Shown here piece by piece: positions 20,073 through 27,880 of a stretch of DNA of 35,001 nt. Source of the stretch: an uncultured Alphaproteobacteria bacterium (GTDB taxonomy: Bacteria > Pseudomonadota > Alphaproteobacteria > UBA11222); contig CALAQW010000026.1 in the NCBI GenBank assembly GCA_937888955.1, positions 1-35,001 on the forward strand, given 5' to 3'. Position 1 is the first letter of the stretch; each line of letters begins with the position of its first letter. Position numbers and translations under genes: made by a program. A model generated the notes under the pieces. That model did not search any database. It was not told the DNA's origin and saw only the letters and a list, made by a program, of their open reading frames with translations.

Positions 20073-21533
20073 TCAATTCCCGTTTTCGTCACTGCCAAAG
20101 CCCGGCAACTGCCAGCGATCCCTTGTGCCCAGCAATTTGTAGTGCACCCGATCATAATGTTCGACGGGATCGTAGATCTCCACCGGCAAGCCGATCTGCC
20201 CGGCTGTCAGCCCACCGATTGCCGCCAAGAGGCTATAGGCCGCAACATATTCGTTACGCTGGGAACGGACGAGCGCAACCTGCGTATTCAGCAATTCCTG
20301 CTCGGCATCCAGCACATCGAGCGTGGTCCGCGAACCAACCTCGGCCTCCTGCCGCACACCATCCAGCGCGATCCGGTTCGCCCGCACCGCGGCTTCATCG
20401 GAAACGATACGCGCCCGTGCCGAACGCAGGCCTTCCCATGCGTTATGGACGCCCTCGATCACCTGGCGACGAGCCTGCGCCGCCTCCAGTTTCCGCTGAC
20501 TGTTCACCTGACGGGCCTGACGGACCGATGAATAGACCGCACCCGACTGATAGAGCGGCACAGATACCTGCATCGCGACACCGATCTGATCCTGCTGGAA
20601 CCCTTCCGATCCCTGATCTTCAGCAAGCTGCGCATTGCCTTCAAGCGATACAGACGGCAGCAACCGACCGATTTCCGCCTGCACCGCATGTGCCGAGGCA
20701 CGCTCTGCTTCCAGCGCCGCACGCAATGTCGGATTGTTGCTCAATGCCATTTCAACCGCTGCTTCCTCGGTTTCAGGCAAGGCCGGCAGGGGCGGCGGCG
20801 GGTCCAACTGCACCGGCAATTGACCGACAATCCGCTCATAAGCCGATTTACTTGCCGTCAATGAAGCTTCGGCGGCAGTCAGACTGGACTTCGAGGCGCT
20901 CAGCCGGGCTTCCGATTGCGCCACACCGGTGCGCGTGATTTCACCCACCCGGAAACGATCATTGCTCGCCTCCAGCTGCCGCGACAAGACCTCCACCTGA
21001 TTATTGTTCAGGGCGACAACCGAACCATCCGCGACGACATCCATATAGGCCGTCACAGTGGAAAGCAGGACTGATTGTTCGGTCGCGGATAACTGTTCGC
21101 GCCCGGCGCGGACACCCGCCTCGGCGCGGCGTGTGCCATAATATGTCTGCCCGCCGCGGAACAGCGGCTGGCGTACCGTCACATCGACACCCAGCGGGCT
21201 GACGGTGCGGTCGTTTGAAATTGTCGCCCCCGCGCCGATGAAGCTGAGCGGCTGCTCGGTACGTGTCCGCTGATGCCCATATGAGCCAGAGGCGGTAACC
21301 TGCGGCCGCCAGCCCGACAGGGCCTGCGGAACGGTTTCGTCGGTCGCGCGCAAGGCCGCGCGCTGCGACTGCAATTGCGGGTTGGACTGGTAAGCCTGCA
21401 CCAGCGCATCGATCAATGTTTCCGAATGGACAGGCAGGGAAAAACAGGCAATCGGCAATGCCAGGAGCATGCCTTTGGCCCCCGCTCCGCCAAATCGAAA
21501 ATTAACCCCAACAGAAAAACGCGGCATCCACAT
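20073..21533 (-). CDS. tolC: TolC family outer membrane channel protein
   Basis: The product has 486 residues from ATG 21533; an ATG two codons later is an alternative. A signal peptide (GMLLALPIACFSLPVHS) ends near residue 37. The outer membrane efflux protein repeats follow: TLIDALVQAYQSNPQLQSQR begins the first, and the internal duplication continues with VEMALSNNPTLRAALEAERA. Long helical stretches rich in Ala, Gln and Arg form the periplasmic barrel, and VALNNNQVEVLSRQLEASND is a typical helix. Such trimers form the exit duct for type I secretion or RND efflux. No inner-membrane transporter or adaptor gene is adjacent, so it may serve several pumps. A PIMT-like gene lies upstream on the same strand. 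Confidence 0.9.
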   Translation of the reverse strand: MWMPRFSVGVNFRFGGAGAKGMLLALPIACFSLPVHSETLIDALVQAYQSNPQLQSQRAALRATDETVPQALSGWRPQVTASGSYGHQRTRTEQPLSFIGAGATISNDRTVSPLGVDVTVRQPLFRGGQTYYGTRRAEAGVRAGREQLSATEQSVLLSTVTAYMDVVADGSVVALNNNQVEVLSRQLEASNDRFRVGEITRTGVAQSEARLSASKSSLTAAEASLTASKSAYERIVGQLPVQLDPPPPLPALPETEEAAVEMALSNNPTLRAALEAERASAHAVQAEIGRLLPSVSLEGNAQLAEDQGSEGFQQDQIGVAMQVSVPLYQSGAVYSSVRQARQVNSQRKLEAAQARRQVIEGVHNAWEGLRSARARIVSDEAAVRANRIALDGVRQEAEVGSRTTLDVLDAEQELLNTQVALVRSQRNEYVAAYSLLAAIGGLTAGQIGLPVEIYDPVEHYDRVHYKLLGTRDRWQLPGFGSDENGN

Positions 21534-21538
21534 ACTAT

Positions 21539-21580
21539 TTATCTCTCTAACAAGTCCCGTTATCTCTCCAACAAGTCCCG
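21539..21580. repeat. Tandem 21-bp direct repeat upstream of the TolC-family gene
   Basis: Two adjacent 21-bp units, 21539-21559 and 21560-21580, read TTATCTCTC(T/C)AACAAG followed by TCCCG, with one difference. They lie 6-47 bases upstream of the TolC-family start, so they include the ribosome-binding region (GAGAGATAA on the minus strand). They may come from slippage or bind a regulator. Confidence 0.8.
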
Positions 21581-21602
21581 GAACCAGTTTTTCATGTTCC
21601 GG
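21578..21602. promoter_or_regulatory. 7-bp inverted repeat upstream of the TolC-family gene (candidate operator)
   Basis: CCGGAAC at 21578-21584 and GTTCCGG at 21596-21602 are perfect inverted copies 11 bases apart. The centre-to-centre distance is 18 bases, between one and two helical turns. The site is about 45-70 bases upstream of the TolC-family start and just outside the 21-bp tandem repeat. No named regulator consensus was recognised. Confidence 0.35.
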
Positions 21603-21775
21603 CTCACGATACTTTCCGCGAAACCCGGTCCTTTATTTCCCGCATCAGCCGTGAAACGATAGCCAATCAGGTTAATATTCAGTGTAACGCGCCACCACAT
21701 TATACGCCATTTCAACCTGCATACCCGCTTGGGCAAAAACCGGCGCGCTGGCTGACCGACCGGCTCTGTGCGGGG

Positions 21776-22438
21776 TCACGCGGCATCAAAGCTGAACTGC
21801 CTGGGTTTTACAAAGCCGGGCAGTACGGGCGCATCCGCATCTTCCAGCGTACGGCCACTGACAATACCGCCGTCCTTTCGATATAACCGCACACGTCCGA
21901 TGTTCTGCTCATATTCTATACCGACAAGCCGGCCGCCATCGCGCAGCTGGGACGCCAGCTCCTGAAGCGACAGCTCCGCCCCGCCATTGACCAGAATCAC
22001 ATCATAGGGCGCTTCATCGGGATATCCGGCCGCAAGCTCCCCGTTCACCAACGCCACATTATCGGCATCCAGACCTTCCAGAAGCGAGGCTGCCTTTTCG
22101 GCAAGTTCCGAATCTGATTCAAGCGCCAGCACGGCATTGGCAAGCTGCCCGATCAGGGCGGCTGCATAGCCATCGCCGCCGCCAATAATCAGCACAATGT
22201 CCTGCGGGCCGATCTCCGCCCCGTCGATCATGGTGCATAATGTGCCTGGATCCAGCAAATACCGGCCGGCGGCGACTTCAATATTGCCTTCGCTATAGGC
22301 CACGGCCTTTTTTGCTTTGGGAACAAAGGCTTCGCGCGGAATTTTTCGCAGCGACGCCAGAATTCGAGGATCGGTGATATTGCGGGGCCGGATCTGGCTT
22401 TCCACCATGATACGTCTTGCAGTGACCGGATCGGACAT
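21776..22438 (-). CDS. Protein-L-isoaspartate methyltransferase-like protein, active-site motif altered
   Basis: The product has 220 residues from ATG 22438, with AAAGG upstream; the frame stays open for 46 more codons without family match. The N-terminal part MVESQIRPRNITDPRIL and IPREAFVP matches PIMT proteins. The SAM-binding loop is IVLIIGGGDGYAAALIG, a variant of the usual GxGxGY. The substrate-binding segment that in PIMT reads like TISQPYMVA is replaced here by AAGRYLLDPGTLCTMID, so the typical catalytic Thr/Ser is not in place. The fold is SAM-methyltransferase, but isoaspartate repair is doubtful. Genes of this type upstream of a TolC-family gene recur in Alphaproteobacteria, which suggests a conserved but different role. 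Confidence 0.82.
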   Translation of the reverse strand: MSDPVTARRIMVESQIRPRNITDPRILASLRKIPREAFVPKAKKAVAYSEGNIEVAAGRYLLDPGTLCTMIDGAEIGPQDIVLIIGGGDGYAAALIGQLANAVLALESDSELAEKAASLLEGLDADNVALVNGELAAGYPDEAPYDVILVNGGAELSLQELASQLRDGGRLVGIEYEQNIGRVRLYRKDGGIVSGRTLEDADAPVLPGFVKPRQFSFDAA

Positions 22439-22839
22439 ATGCAACGCCTTTGGGATGCTCTGATTTACGAAGTCTGCCTGCTTTGCCTCCCGATACAAAT
22501 GCAGACAGAGCGGAAAACTTGTGTGTTTATACCGGCCAAGCAGCCCATTAGCAACAAATTGCCCCGCCCGGACCACCTATGCAAATGCATTACCGGCCAT
22601 GGTCGGGCACGCACAGGACAGCAATATTACTCCAACCGACGAATTCGCGGCCTGACCGACAATGGCAGGCCGATTGCCCGCAACTGCCAATTGCCCCATG
22701 GCAACGGTTATGATAGATGGGTGGCCCTGATCTGCTGCGGGTGCAATTTCACCACATAATCTGTGCTTTTCTTCCTGAAGATGCGGCAATCGGAAATTTG
22801 TTCAGCCGGGCTGGTTCCTGCCCGGCATGAAGCAGGCAA
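22439..22839. other. 400-bp intergenic region without a supported gene
   Basis: The region lies between the divergent PIMT-like gene and tRNA-Cys. Two short frames cross it (22439-22759 plus and 22577-22789 minus), but they have no ribosome site, no recognisable motif and atypical composition rich in Cys, His and Asn. Hairpins seen: TTGCC-CCAT-GGCAA near 22693, GGCCTG/CAGGCC near 22649-22671, and GCCGGGC (22805-22811) with GCCCGGC (22820-22826) just before the tRNA. None is followed by a U-run. It may hold promoters for both sides or a small RNA. Confidence 0.5.
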
Positions 22840-22913
22840 GGCGACGTGGCGGAGTGGTGACGCAGCGGACTGCAAATCCGTGTACACCGGTTCGATTCCG
22901 GTCGTCGCCTCCA
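22840..22913 (+). tRNA. tRNA-Cys (GCA)
   Basis: The 74-base sequence folds as a standard cloverleaf. The acceptor stem GGCGACG pairs with CGTCGCC, followed by discriminator T and encoded CCA. The anticodon GCA is at 22872-22874, in the loop CTGCAAA. The T arm contains GGTTCGATTCC. It stands alone, with a VOC-protein gene converging on its 3' side. Confidence 0.97.
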
Positions 22914-22942
22914 GCTTCCTGCTAAGACGGTTCAACAGGACG

Positions 22943-23515
22943 TCAGCGCTCAAATCCGATGCGAATCAGATCCGCGCGCGGCGTACCGGCCGCATAGAGC
23001 CGCAGCAATTCTTCGGGGTCATAGGAATGTCCGATCGGATTTTCGGCAAATTCGGCGCCCTTAAACCAACCCTGCAATTCTTCAACCGTATCGAAATTAT
23101 CGACCTGAAGCTCGACCCGGTTGCCATCCGGGTCCTGAAAATACATCGATATGGTCAGCCCGTGATTGACGCACCAGACAGGCGCGATATCGCATGATTT
23201 GAGCCGTGCATAGGTGTTGAGCAGCTCCGCCAGATCGCCAAGGCCATAAGCCAGATGCTCAACCCCCGCCTGGCTGCCATCCGCAGGCTTGAGTTTCGGC
23301 TGATTGATGAAAGCAAGCCGGTGATGTTCCTCGTCAAACGACATGAAGGTCAGCATCGGCCCGCCCGCAACAACATGTGCATTCAGAACCTTGCCGTACC
23401 AGTCGATCATGGCCTGATAATTCGGCGTCCGGAATACGGCATGCGCGAAATAGCGCGGTGCGACAGGTGCGGAATCCGCGGAAATCACTTCGCGTGCAAC
23501 AGTTTTTGACATCAT
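22943..23515 (-). CDS. VOC (glyoxalase/extradiol dioxygenase) superfamily protein
   Basis: The product has 190 residues from ATG 23515; an ATG at the second codon is equally possible. The vicinal oxygen chelate fold shows two beta-alpha-beta-beta-beta modules: YFAHAVFRTPNYQAMIDWYG begins the first and AGVEHLAYGLGDLAELL begins the second. The likely metal ligands are His25, His87 and Glu135 (GNRVELQVD), the two-His-one-Glu set of extradiol dioxygenases. The arrangement of segments is closest to single-domain extradiol dioxygenase-like proteins and not to glyoxalase I. The substrate is not predictable. No aromatic catabolism genes are adjacent. It lies downstream of no obvious operon partner; the kinase gene beside it ends 57 bp upstream on the same strand. 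Confidence 0.85.
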   Translation of the reverse strand: MMSKTVAREVISADSAPVAPRYFAHAVFRTPNYQAMIDWYGKVLNAHVVAGGPMLTFMSFDEEHHRLAFINQPKLKPADGSQAGVEHLAYGLGDLAELLNTYARLKSCDIAPVWCVNHGLTISMYFQDPDGNRVELQVDNFDTVEELQGWFKGAEFAENPIGHSYDPEELLRLYAAGTPRADLIRIGFER

Positions 23516-23572
23516 CCTACCCCATGTTTTGCGCGGCTTGCTTATTTTGCGGCGATTATATGCGCTCCGCCG

Positions 23573-25225
23573 TCATTCCGACAGCGCCGCATTATGTCGC
23601 GGATAGCTACGCGCGGCAGGAAACGAAATGGTAATGGCCGTGCCATCGCCTGGCGCACTGCTGATCGTCATTTCAGCATCGTGGAGTTCCACCAGCGCCT
23701 TGCTGATCGACAAGCCCAAACCGACCCCGCTGACCCCCGAATTATGGGTTTCGGCGCCACGTTCAAACGGTCGCAGGACTGTCTCAAGCTCTTCAGCGGC
23801 AATACCAACACCATGATCAAGGACCTGCAACCGGATAGCGCCCCCTGTTTCCCACAGCTTCACCTTGATAATCGAACCGTCAGGCGAAAATTTGACGGCA
23901 TTCGACATCAAGTTCAGGACAATCTGCTGCAATGCCAAGGGATCACAACGCAGATCGGACAGCATCGGCGCGCAGTTCAGCACGATTTCAATTTTCGACT
24001 TCGCCGCCTCTGTTCGGATCATGTGCACCGCGCGTCGCACCACTTCGGCCACTGCCACCACTTGTTCGCGCAGATGGTAACTGCCGTCCTCAAGCTGCGA
24101 TTCTTCCAGAACAGACTGCAACAGATTGAGCAGATAGTGACCGCTATCGTGAATATCGCGGCAATATTCCGCATAGTGCCCACTACCCAGCGGCCCGTGG
24201 ATTTCCTTCAACATGACGTCGGAAAACCCGATTATCGCATTGAGCGGCGTACGCAATTCATGGCTCATATTCGCAAGAAAGCGTGATTTCGCGGCGCTTG
24301 CGGCTTCGGCCTGACGCTTGGCCTGCTTCAATTCCCTGATCGCGGCAAGATGTTGACTGACATCATGCAGCATGACGCAGAAAGCAGCAGCCCCCCTGAA
24401 CTCCACCGGGGCATGCAAGATCGTCGCCTCCATTGGATTGCCATCGACAAGTGAAAATGTGAATGCGGTATGTGTGGTCCCCGGATTCTCCTGTAATGCA
24501 TCGCGGATTTGCAGCGCTTCCTCCGGCTTCACGAGATAATCGGTAAGTTCGCGCTGCCCGAAATCAGACGGATCGAGCTCCAGGACCCGTCGCGCTTCCG
24601 GATTGGCATAAATGATTTTCTCGGCATCTCTGGACAATATAAGCACCGGCGTCGGCGCAAACTCGACCAGTCTGGAAAATTGTCTTTCACGCACTTCCAA
24701 CGCCGCACAACTTCGCTGTCTGCTTTCGATTTCGCGCTCAAGCGCAACATTGCGCTCGCTCAACTCGGCCGTCCGCTCCACAACAAGATGCTCAAGCCCG
24801 GCACGTTGATCGGCCAAGGCACGATCTGCCTTGTTCCGCAGCATTACCAGAAAGGTCATGATCGCCATCGCGAAAATGATGAACAGCCGGTTGATCAAGA
24901 TAATCGGGCCGGGCACGCCTTCGATCATGGCATAGCCGATGAGGGTCAAGGCGGAACAGCCCAGCAACGCGACAAGCGGCGACAGACGCCAGGGCATCCA
25001 GGCGGTCAGAAGGACGACAAGAAAATAAGGAAACACACCGACTGCTACGCCGGGCGGGGTTGCAATATCGACCGCAAATGCCGTCAGGGCAATAGCCACG
25101 CCCAAGCCCACAAAAAAATACCCATGCCGGTGTGCGGCGGGAGATATCGCAGTTCTCACCCCTGGCCTTCTTGTCTCGGCAACCAATGAACATCCCTTCC
25201 TGGCCACACCTTCCTCCAAAAGCAT
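23573..25225 (-). CDS. Membrane-bound PAS-containing orphan sensor histidine kinase
   Basis: The product has 550 residues. About four hydrophobic segments occupy residues 36-130 (for example FFVGLGVAIALTAFAVDIA and VAVGVFPYFLVVLLTAWMP), resembling MASE-type sensor domains. A coiled coil follows (about 135-185), then a PAS domain (about 185-295) with FAPTPVLILSRDAEKIIYANPEA. HisKA has phosphoacceptor His322 in MSHELRTPLNAIIGFSDV. The ATPase domain shows VLNLMSNAVKFS, LDHGVGIA and GVGLGLSISKALVE. There is no receiver domain and no response regulator next to it. The HisKA region is like that of the kinase at 7119-8621, so the two belong to the same general type. Start ATG 25225 has a GGGG close upstream. 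Signal unknown. Confidence 0.9.
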   Translation of the reverse strand: MLLEEGVARKGCSLVAETRRPGVRTAISPAAHRHGYFFVGLGVAIALTAFAVDIATPPGVAVGVFPYFLVVLLTAWMPWRLSPLVALLGCSALTLIGYAMIEGVPGPIILINRLFIIFAMAIMTFLVMLRNKADRALADQRAGLEHLVVERTAELSERNVALEREIESRQRSCAALEVRERQFSRLVEFAPTPVLILSRDAEKIIYANPEARRVLELDPSDFGQRELTDYLVKPEEALQIRDALQENPGTTHTAFTFSLVDGNPMEATILHAPVEFRGAAAFCVMLHDVSQHLAAIRELKQAKRQAEAASAAKSRFLANMSHELRTPLNAIIGFSDVMLKEIHGPLGSGHYAEYCRDIHDSGHYLLNLLQSVLEESQLEDGSYHLREQVVAVAEVVRRAVHMIRTEAAKSKIEIVLNCAPMLSDLRCDPLALQQIVLNLMSNAVKFSPDGSIIKVKLWETGGAIRLQVLDHGVGIAAEELETVLRPFERGAETHNSGVSGVGLGLSISKALVELHDAEMTISSAPGDGTAITISFPAARSYPRHNAALSE

Positions 25226-25269
25226 GTCCCCTATAAAGCTAATAAGTATATGCCTGACAGCACAACCTT

Positions 25270-25287
25270 AAATGGATGCTTCCATTT
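25270..25287. promoter_or_regulatory. 18-bp near-palindrome upstream of the second histidine kinase gene
   Basis: AAATGGA (25270-25276) and TCCATTT (25281-25287) are perfect inverted copies with a TGCT spacer. The site lies 45-62 bases upstream of the minus-strand kinase start and about 150 bases before the plus-strand MBL gene. It could be an operator or a weak terminator-like hairpin. No consensus was recognised. Confidence 0.3.
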
Positions 25288-25312
25288 TATTTTCCACGGC
25301 GACATTCTATGC

Positions 25313-25357
25313 TTGGTAAATGACTATGATTGGTAAATGAATATAGTTGGTAAATGA
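25313..25357. repeat. Three 17-bp-spaced direct repeats of TTGGTAAATGA
   Basis: The 11-bp core TTGGTAAATGA occurs at 25313-25323, 25330-25340 and 25347-25357 without a mismatch. The period is exactly 17 bases, and the six-base spacers differ (CTATGA, ATATAG, GACGCC). The array lies in the divergent intergenic region between the kinase gene (start 25225, minus) and the MBL-fold gene (start 25433, plus). The local AT content is higher than in the genes around it. Regular spacing with conserved cores and variable spacers looks more like a set of protein-binding sites than simple slippage. Confidence 0.85.
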
Positions 25358-25432
25358 GACGCCTGCCGGCGCGAAAATGTCACGCCATCACAGGCCGGTG
25401 CCGGGAAAAAGGGAATGGGGTGAGATAGCCAT

Positions 25433-26404
25433 ATGTCGCTTGGGTTGGGGAAATTTGCCTATACAAAAGGGCTGCATGATCTTGGCAACGGGGCATATGC
25501 CTGGCTTGCACCCGACGGATCCTGGGGGTGGAGCAATGCGGGGCTGATCGTCGACGGGGCGTGTTCCCTGCTGGTCGATACGCTGTTCGACATGCCGATG
25601 ACCGACACCATGCTGGCCGCGATGCGCGATGCGGAACCCGCTGCCCGCGCGCTCGATATGGTGGTCAATACCCATGCCAATGGCGATCACTGCAACGGCA
25701 ATGCCTGCTGCGGGGAGGCGGAGATCATCGCCTCGCGCGCCTGCGCCGAACAGCTGGCCGCCGAACCGCCCGAGATGCTTGCCGCGATGCAGAAAAATGC
25801 CCCGAATATGGGGCTGATGGGCAAGTTCTTTGCCGAGGTTTTCGCGCCTTTCGATTTTGCGGGCGTCGTTCAGAAACTGCCCACCCGCACTTTCGAGACA
25901 GAATTATCACTCACCGTCGGCGACAAGCGGGTCGCGCTGTACAATGTCGGGCCCGCCCATACAGCGGGCGACACCCTTGTGCATGTGCCTGCCGACAAGC
26001 TGCTTTATACCGGCGACATCCTGTTTATCGAGGGGACGCCCATCGTCTGGGCAGGGCCGATCGGCAACTGGATCGCCGCTTGCGACCGCATTCTTGCGCT
26101 TGATGCGGATATCATCGTACCCGGCCATGGGCCGATCACGGATAATCGCGGCGTCCGGGCGGTGCGGGATTATCTGCGCTATGTCCATAGCGAAGCCCGC
26201 AAGCGCTATGATGCGGGGCTTGATGCGGCGGAGGCCGCGCGCGACATCGCACTTGGCGATTATGACAGCTGGGGCGATGCGGAACGGATTGCCGTCAACG
26301 TCGCAACTGCCTATCGCGAATTTGCCGGTGATACATCAGCGCCCGACACATTGCAGCTGTTCGGACTGATGGCGGAAATCTATTTCGACCGCAAGAAGCG
26401 GTAG
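25433..26404 (+). CDS. MBL-fold metallo-hydrolase with HxNxDH motif
   Basis: The product has 323 residues. The metallo-beta-lactamase fold motifs are present in order. The first motif, NTHANGDHCNGN, has His81, Asn83, Asp85 and His86, so Asn takes the place of the usual second His. GPAHTAGDT supplies the third-motif His, LYTGDILF the bridging Asp, and PGHGPI the last His. The HxNxDH form occurs in one group of uncharacterised MBL hydrolases, so the site may bind one metal or a changed metal pair. There is no signal peptide. The substrate is unknown. Three 17-bp repeats lie 76-120 bases upstream and may control it. It converges with the glutathione reductase gene. Confidence 0.88.
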   Translation: MSLGLGKFAYTKGLHDLGNGAYAWLAPDGSWGWSNAGLIVDGACSLLVDTLFDMPMTDTMLAAMRDAEPAARALDMVVNTHANGDHCNGNACCGEAEIIASRACAEQLAAEPPEMLAAMQKNAPNMGLMGKFFAEVFAPFDFAGVVQKLPTRTFETELSLTVGDKRVALYNVGPAHTAGDTLVHVPADKLLYTGDILFIEGTPIVWAGPIGNWIAACDRILALDADIIVPGHGPITDNRGVRAVRDYLRYVHSEARKRYDAGLDAAEAARDIALGDYDSWGDAERIAVNVATAYREFAGDTSAPDTLQLFGLMAEIYFDRKKR

Positions 26405-26453
26405 CCACATCGTCCGGCCATCCGTTTCGCACCGCCCCCGGCAATACGGCCAG

Positions 26454-27827
26454 TTATTCAGCCGCTTTCGGCACCCATTTCTCGCGCATGGTGACAAGCT
26501 CTTCGGCGGCGGTGGGATGCACCGCCATGGTGGCATCGAACTGCGCCTTGCTGGCCCCCATCTTGATGGCGACCCCCAGACACTGGATCATCTCGCCTGA
26601 GTCCGGGCCGACGATGTGACAGCCAAGCACCTTGTCGGAAACCGGATCGACGATCAGCTTCATCAGGCTCTGCTCGTCGCGGCCGGACAAGGTGTGCTTC
26701 ATCGGGCGGAAGGTGGATTTATAAATATCCACATCGCCATATTGCGCCCGTGCCTCCTGCTCGCTCATGCCGCAGGTGCCGATCGGCGGCTGGCTGAACA
26801 CAGCGGTCGGAATAAGCGCATGGTCGACGGTTGTCGGATTGCCGGCAAATTCGGTCGCCACGAAACACATCGCCTCGTGAATGGCGACGGGCGTCAGATT
26901 GACCCTGTCGGTCACATCGCCGATGGCCCAGATGCTCGGCACATTGGTGTGGGAATAGTCATCGACGATGATCGCCCCTGATTTCGCGACCGCGACCCCG
27001 GCATTCTCAAGCCCCAGCCCGTCGATCTTGGGGCTTCGGCCGGTTGCATACATGACCAGATCGGTTTCAGTGACCGAACCATCTTCCATCGTGACCCGGA
27101 AGCCCCCCGCGGTTTTTTCGATGCTGGCCGGGTTCGTGTTAACCCTTACATCGATCCCCTTCTTGCGCATTTGCGTATGCAGATGGGTCCGCACATCCTG
27201 ATCGAAGCCCCGCAGGATTTCCGGCCCGCGATAAAGCAGGCTGGTTGCAACACCAAGCCCCTGGAAGATGCCGGCAAACTCGACCGCGATATAGCCGCCG
27301 CCGACAACGATCATCCGCGCGGGCAGGCTATCGAGATGAAAGGCCTCGTTGGAGCTGATCGCATGCGCGATGCCGGGAATTTCGGGCATGGACGGCCAGC
27401 CGCCCACGGCGATCAGGATGCGCTCAGCGGTAATTTCGCGTTCTTCAGCAACCAGATGGATTCTGTGCGGGTCGCGCAATTCGGCCCGGCTGTGGAAAAA
27501 CTCCGTGCCCGCATTGCGTAACAGGTTCTCGTAAATCCCGCTCAGGCGCGCAATTTCCCGATCCTTGTTCGCGATCAGCGTCGACCAGTCGAAATGCGCC
27601 CCGTCCACCTGCCAGCCAAAGCCCGCCGCATCCTCGAAATCCTCATGAAAGTGACTGGCATAGACAAACAGCTTCTTGGGCACGCAGCCGCGGATCACGC
27701 AGGTGCCGCCATAGCGATATTCCTCCGCCACGCCCACTTTCGCCCCGTGGGAGGCGGCCATGCGCGCGGCTCTGACCCCGCCCGACCCGCCGCCGATCAC
27801 GAACAGGTCATAATCATAATCCGCCAT
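26454..27827 (-). CDS. gor: Glutathione-disulfide reductase
   Basis: The 457-residue FAD protein reduces oxidised glutathione with NADPH in the cytoplasm. The FAD loop FVIGGGSGGVRAAR is at the N-terminus. The redox pair is Cys43 and Cys48 in GGTCVIRGCVPKK. The NAD(P)-binding loop is VVGGGYIAVEFAGIFQGLG, and the following basic residues near YRGPEILRGFD fit NADPH. The C-terminal MAVHPTAAEELVTMRE carries the catalytic His437 and Glu442 region typical of glutathione reductase. Start ATG 27827 has GGAG seven bases upstream. rpiA lies upstream on the same strand with a 53-bp gap, a known alphaproteobacterial neighbourhood that couples supply of pentose phosphate carbon with NADPH use. Confidence 0.96.
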   Translation of the reverse strand: MADYDYDLFVIGGGSGGVRAARMAASHGAKVGVAEEYRYGGTCVIRGCVPKKLFVYASHFHEDFEDAAGFGWQVDGAHFDWSTLIANKDREIARLSGIYENLLRNAGTEFFHSRAELRDPHRIHLVAEEREITAERILIAVGGWPSMPEIPGIAHAISSNEAFHLDSLPARMIVVGGGYIAVEFAGIFQGLGVATSLLYRGPEILRGFDQDVRTHLHTQMRKKGIDVRVNTNPASIEKTAGGFRVTMEDGSVTETDLVMYATGRSPKIDGLGLENAGVAVAKSGAIIVDDYSHTNVPSIWAIGDVTDRVNLTPVAIHEAMCFVATEFAGNPTTVDHALIPTAVFSQPPIGTCGMSEQEARAQYGDVDIYKSTFRPMKHTLSGRDEQSLMKLIVDPVSDKVLGCHIVGPDSGEMIQCLGVAIKMGASKAQFDATMAVHPTAAEELVTMREKWVPKAAE

Positions 27828-27880
27828 GCTTCCGCTCCTTCAACGCGTGCTCACAAATGACATTCCACCGGCTCGACGGT

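Noticed and set aside
22805-22826. GC-rich hairpin before tRNA-Cys as an intrinsic terminator
   Set aside because: The stem is good, but neither strand has a following U-run, so it is only noted as structure.
25313-25357. CRISPR array
   Set aside because: The repeats are 11 bp with 6-bp spacers, far below CRISPR repeat and spacer lengths, and no cas gene is present.
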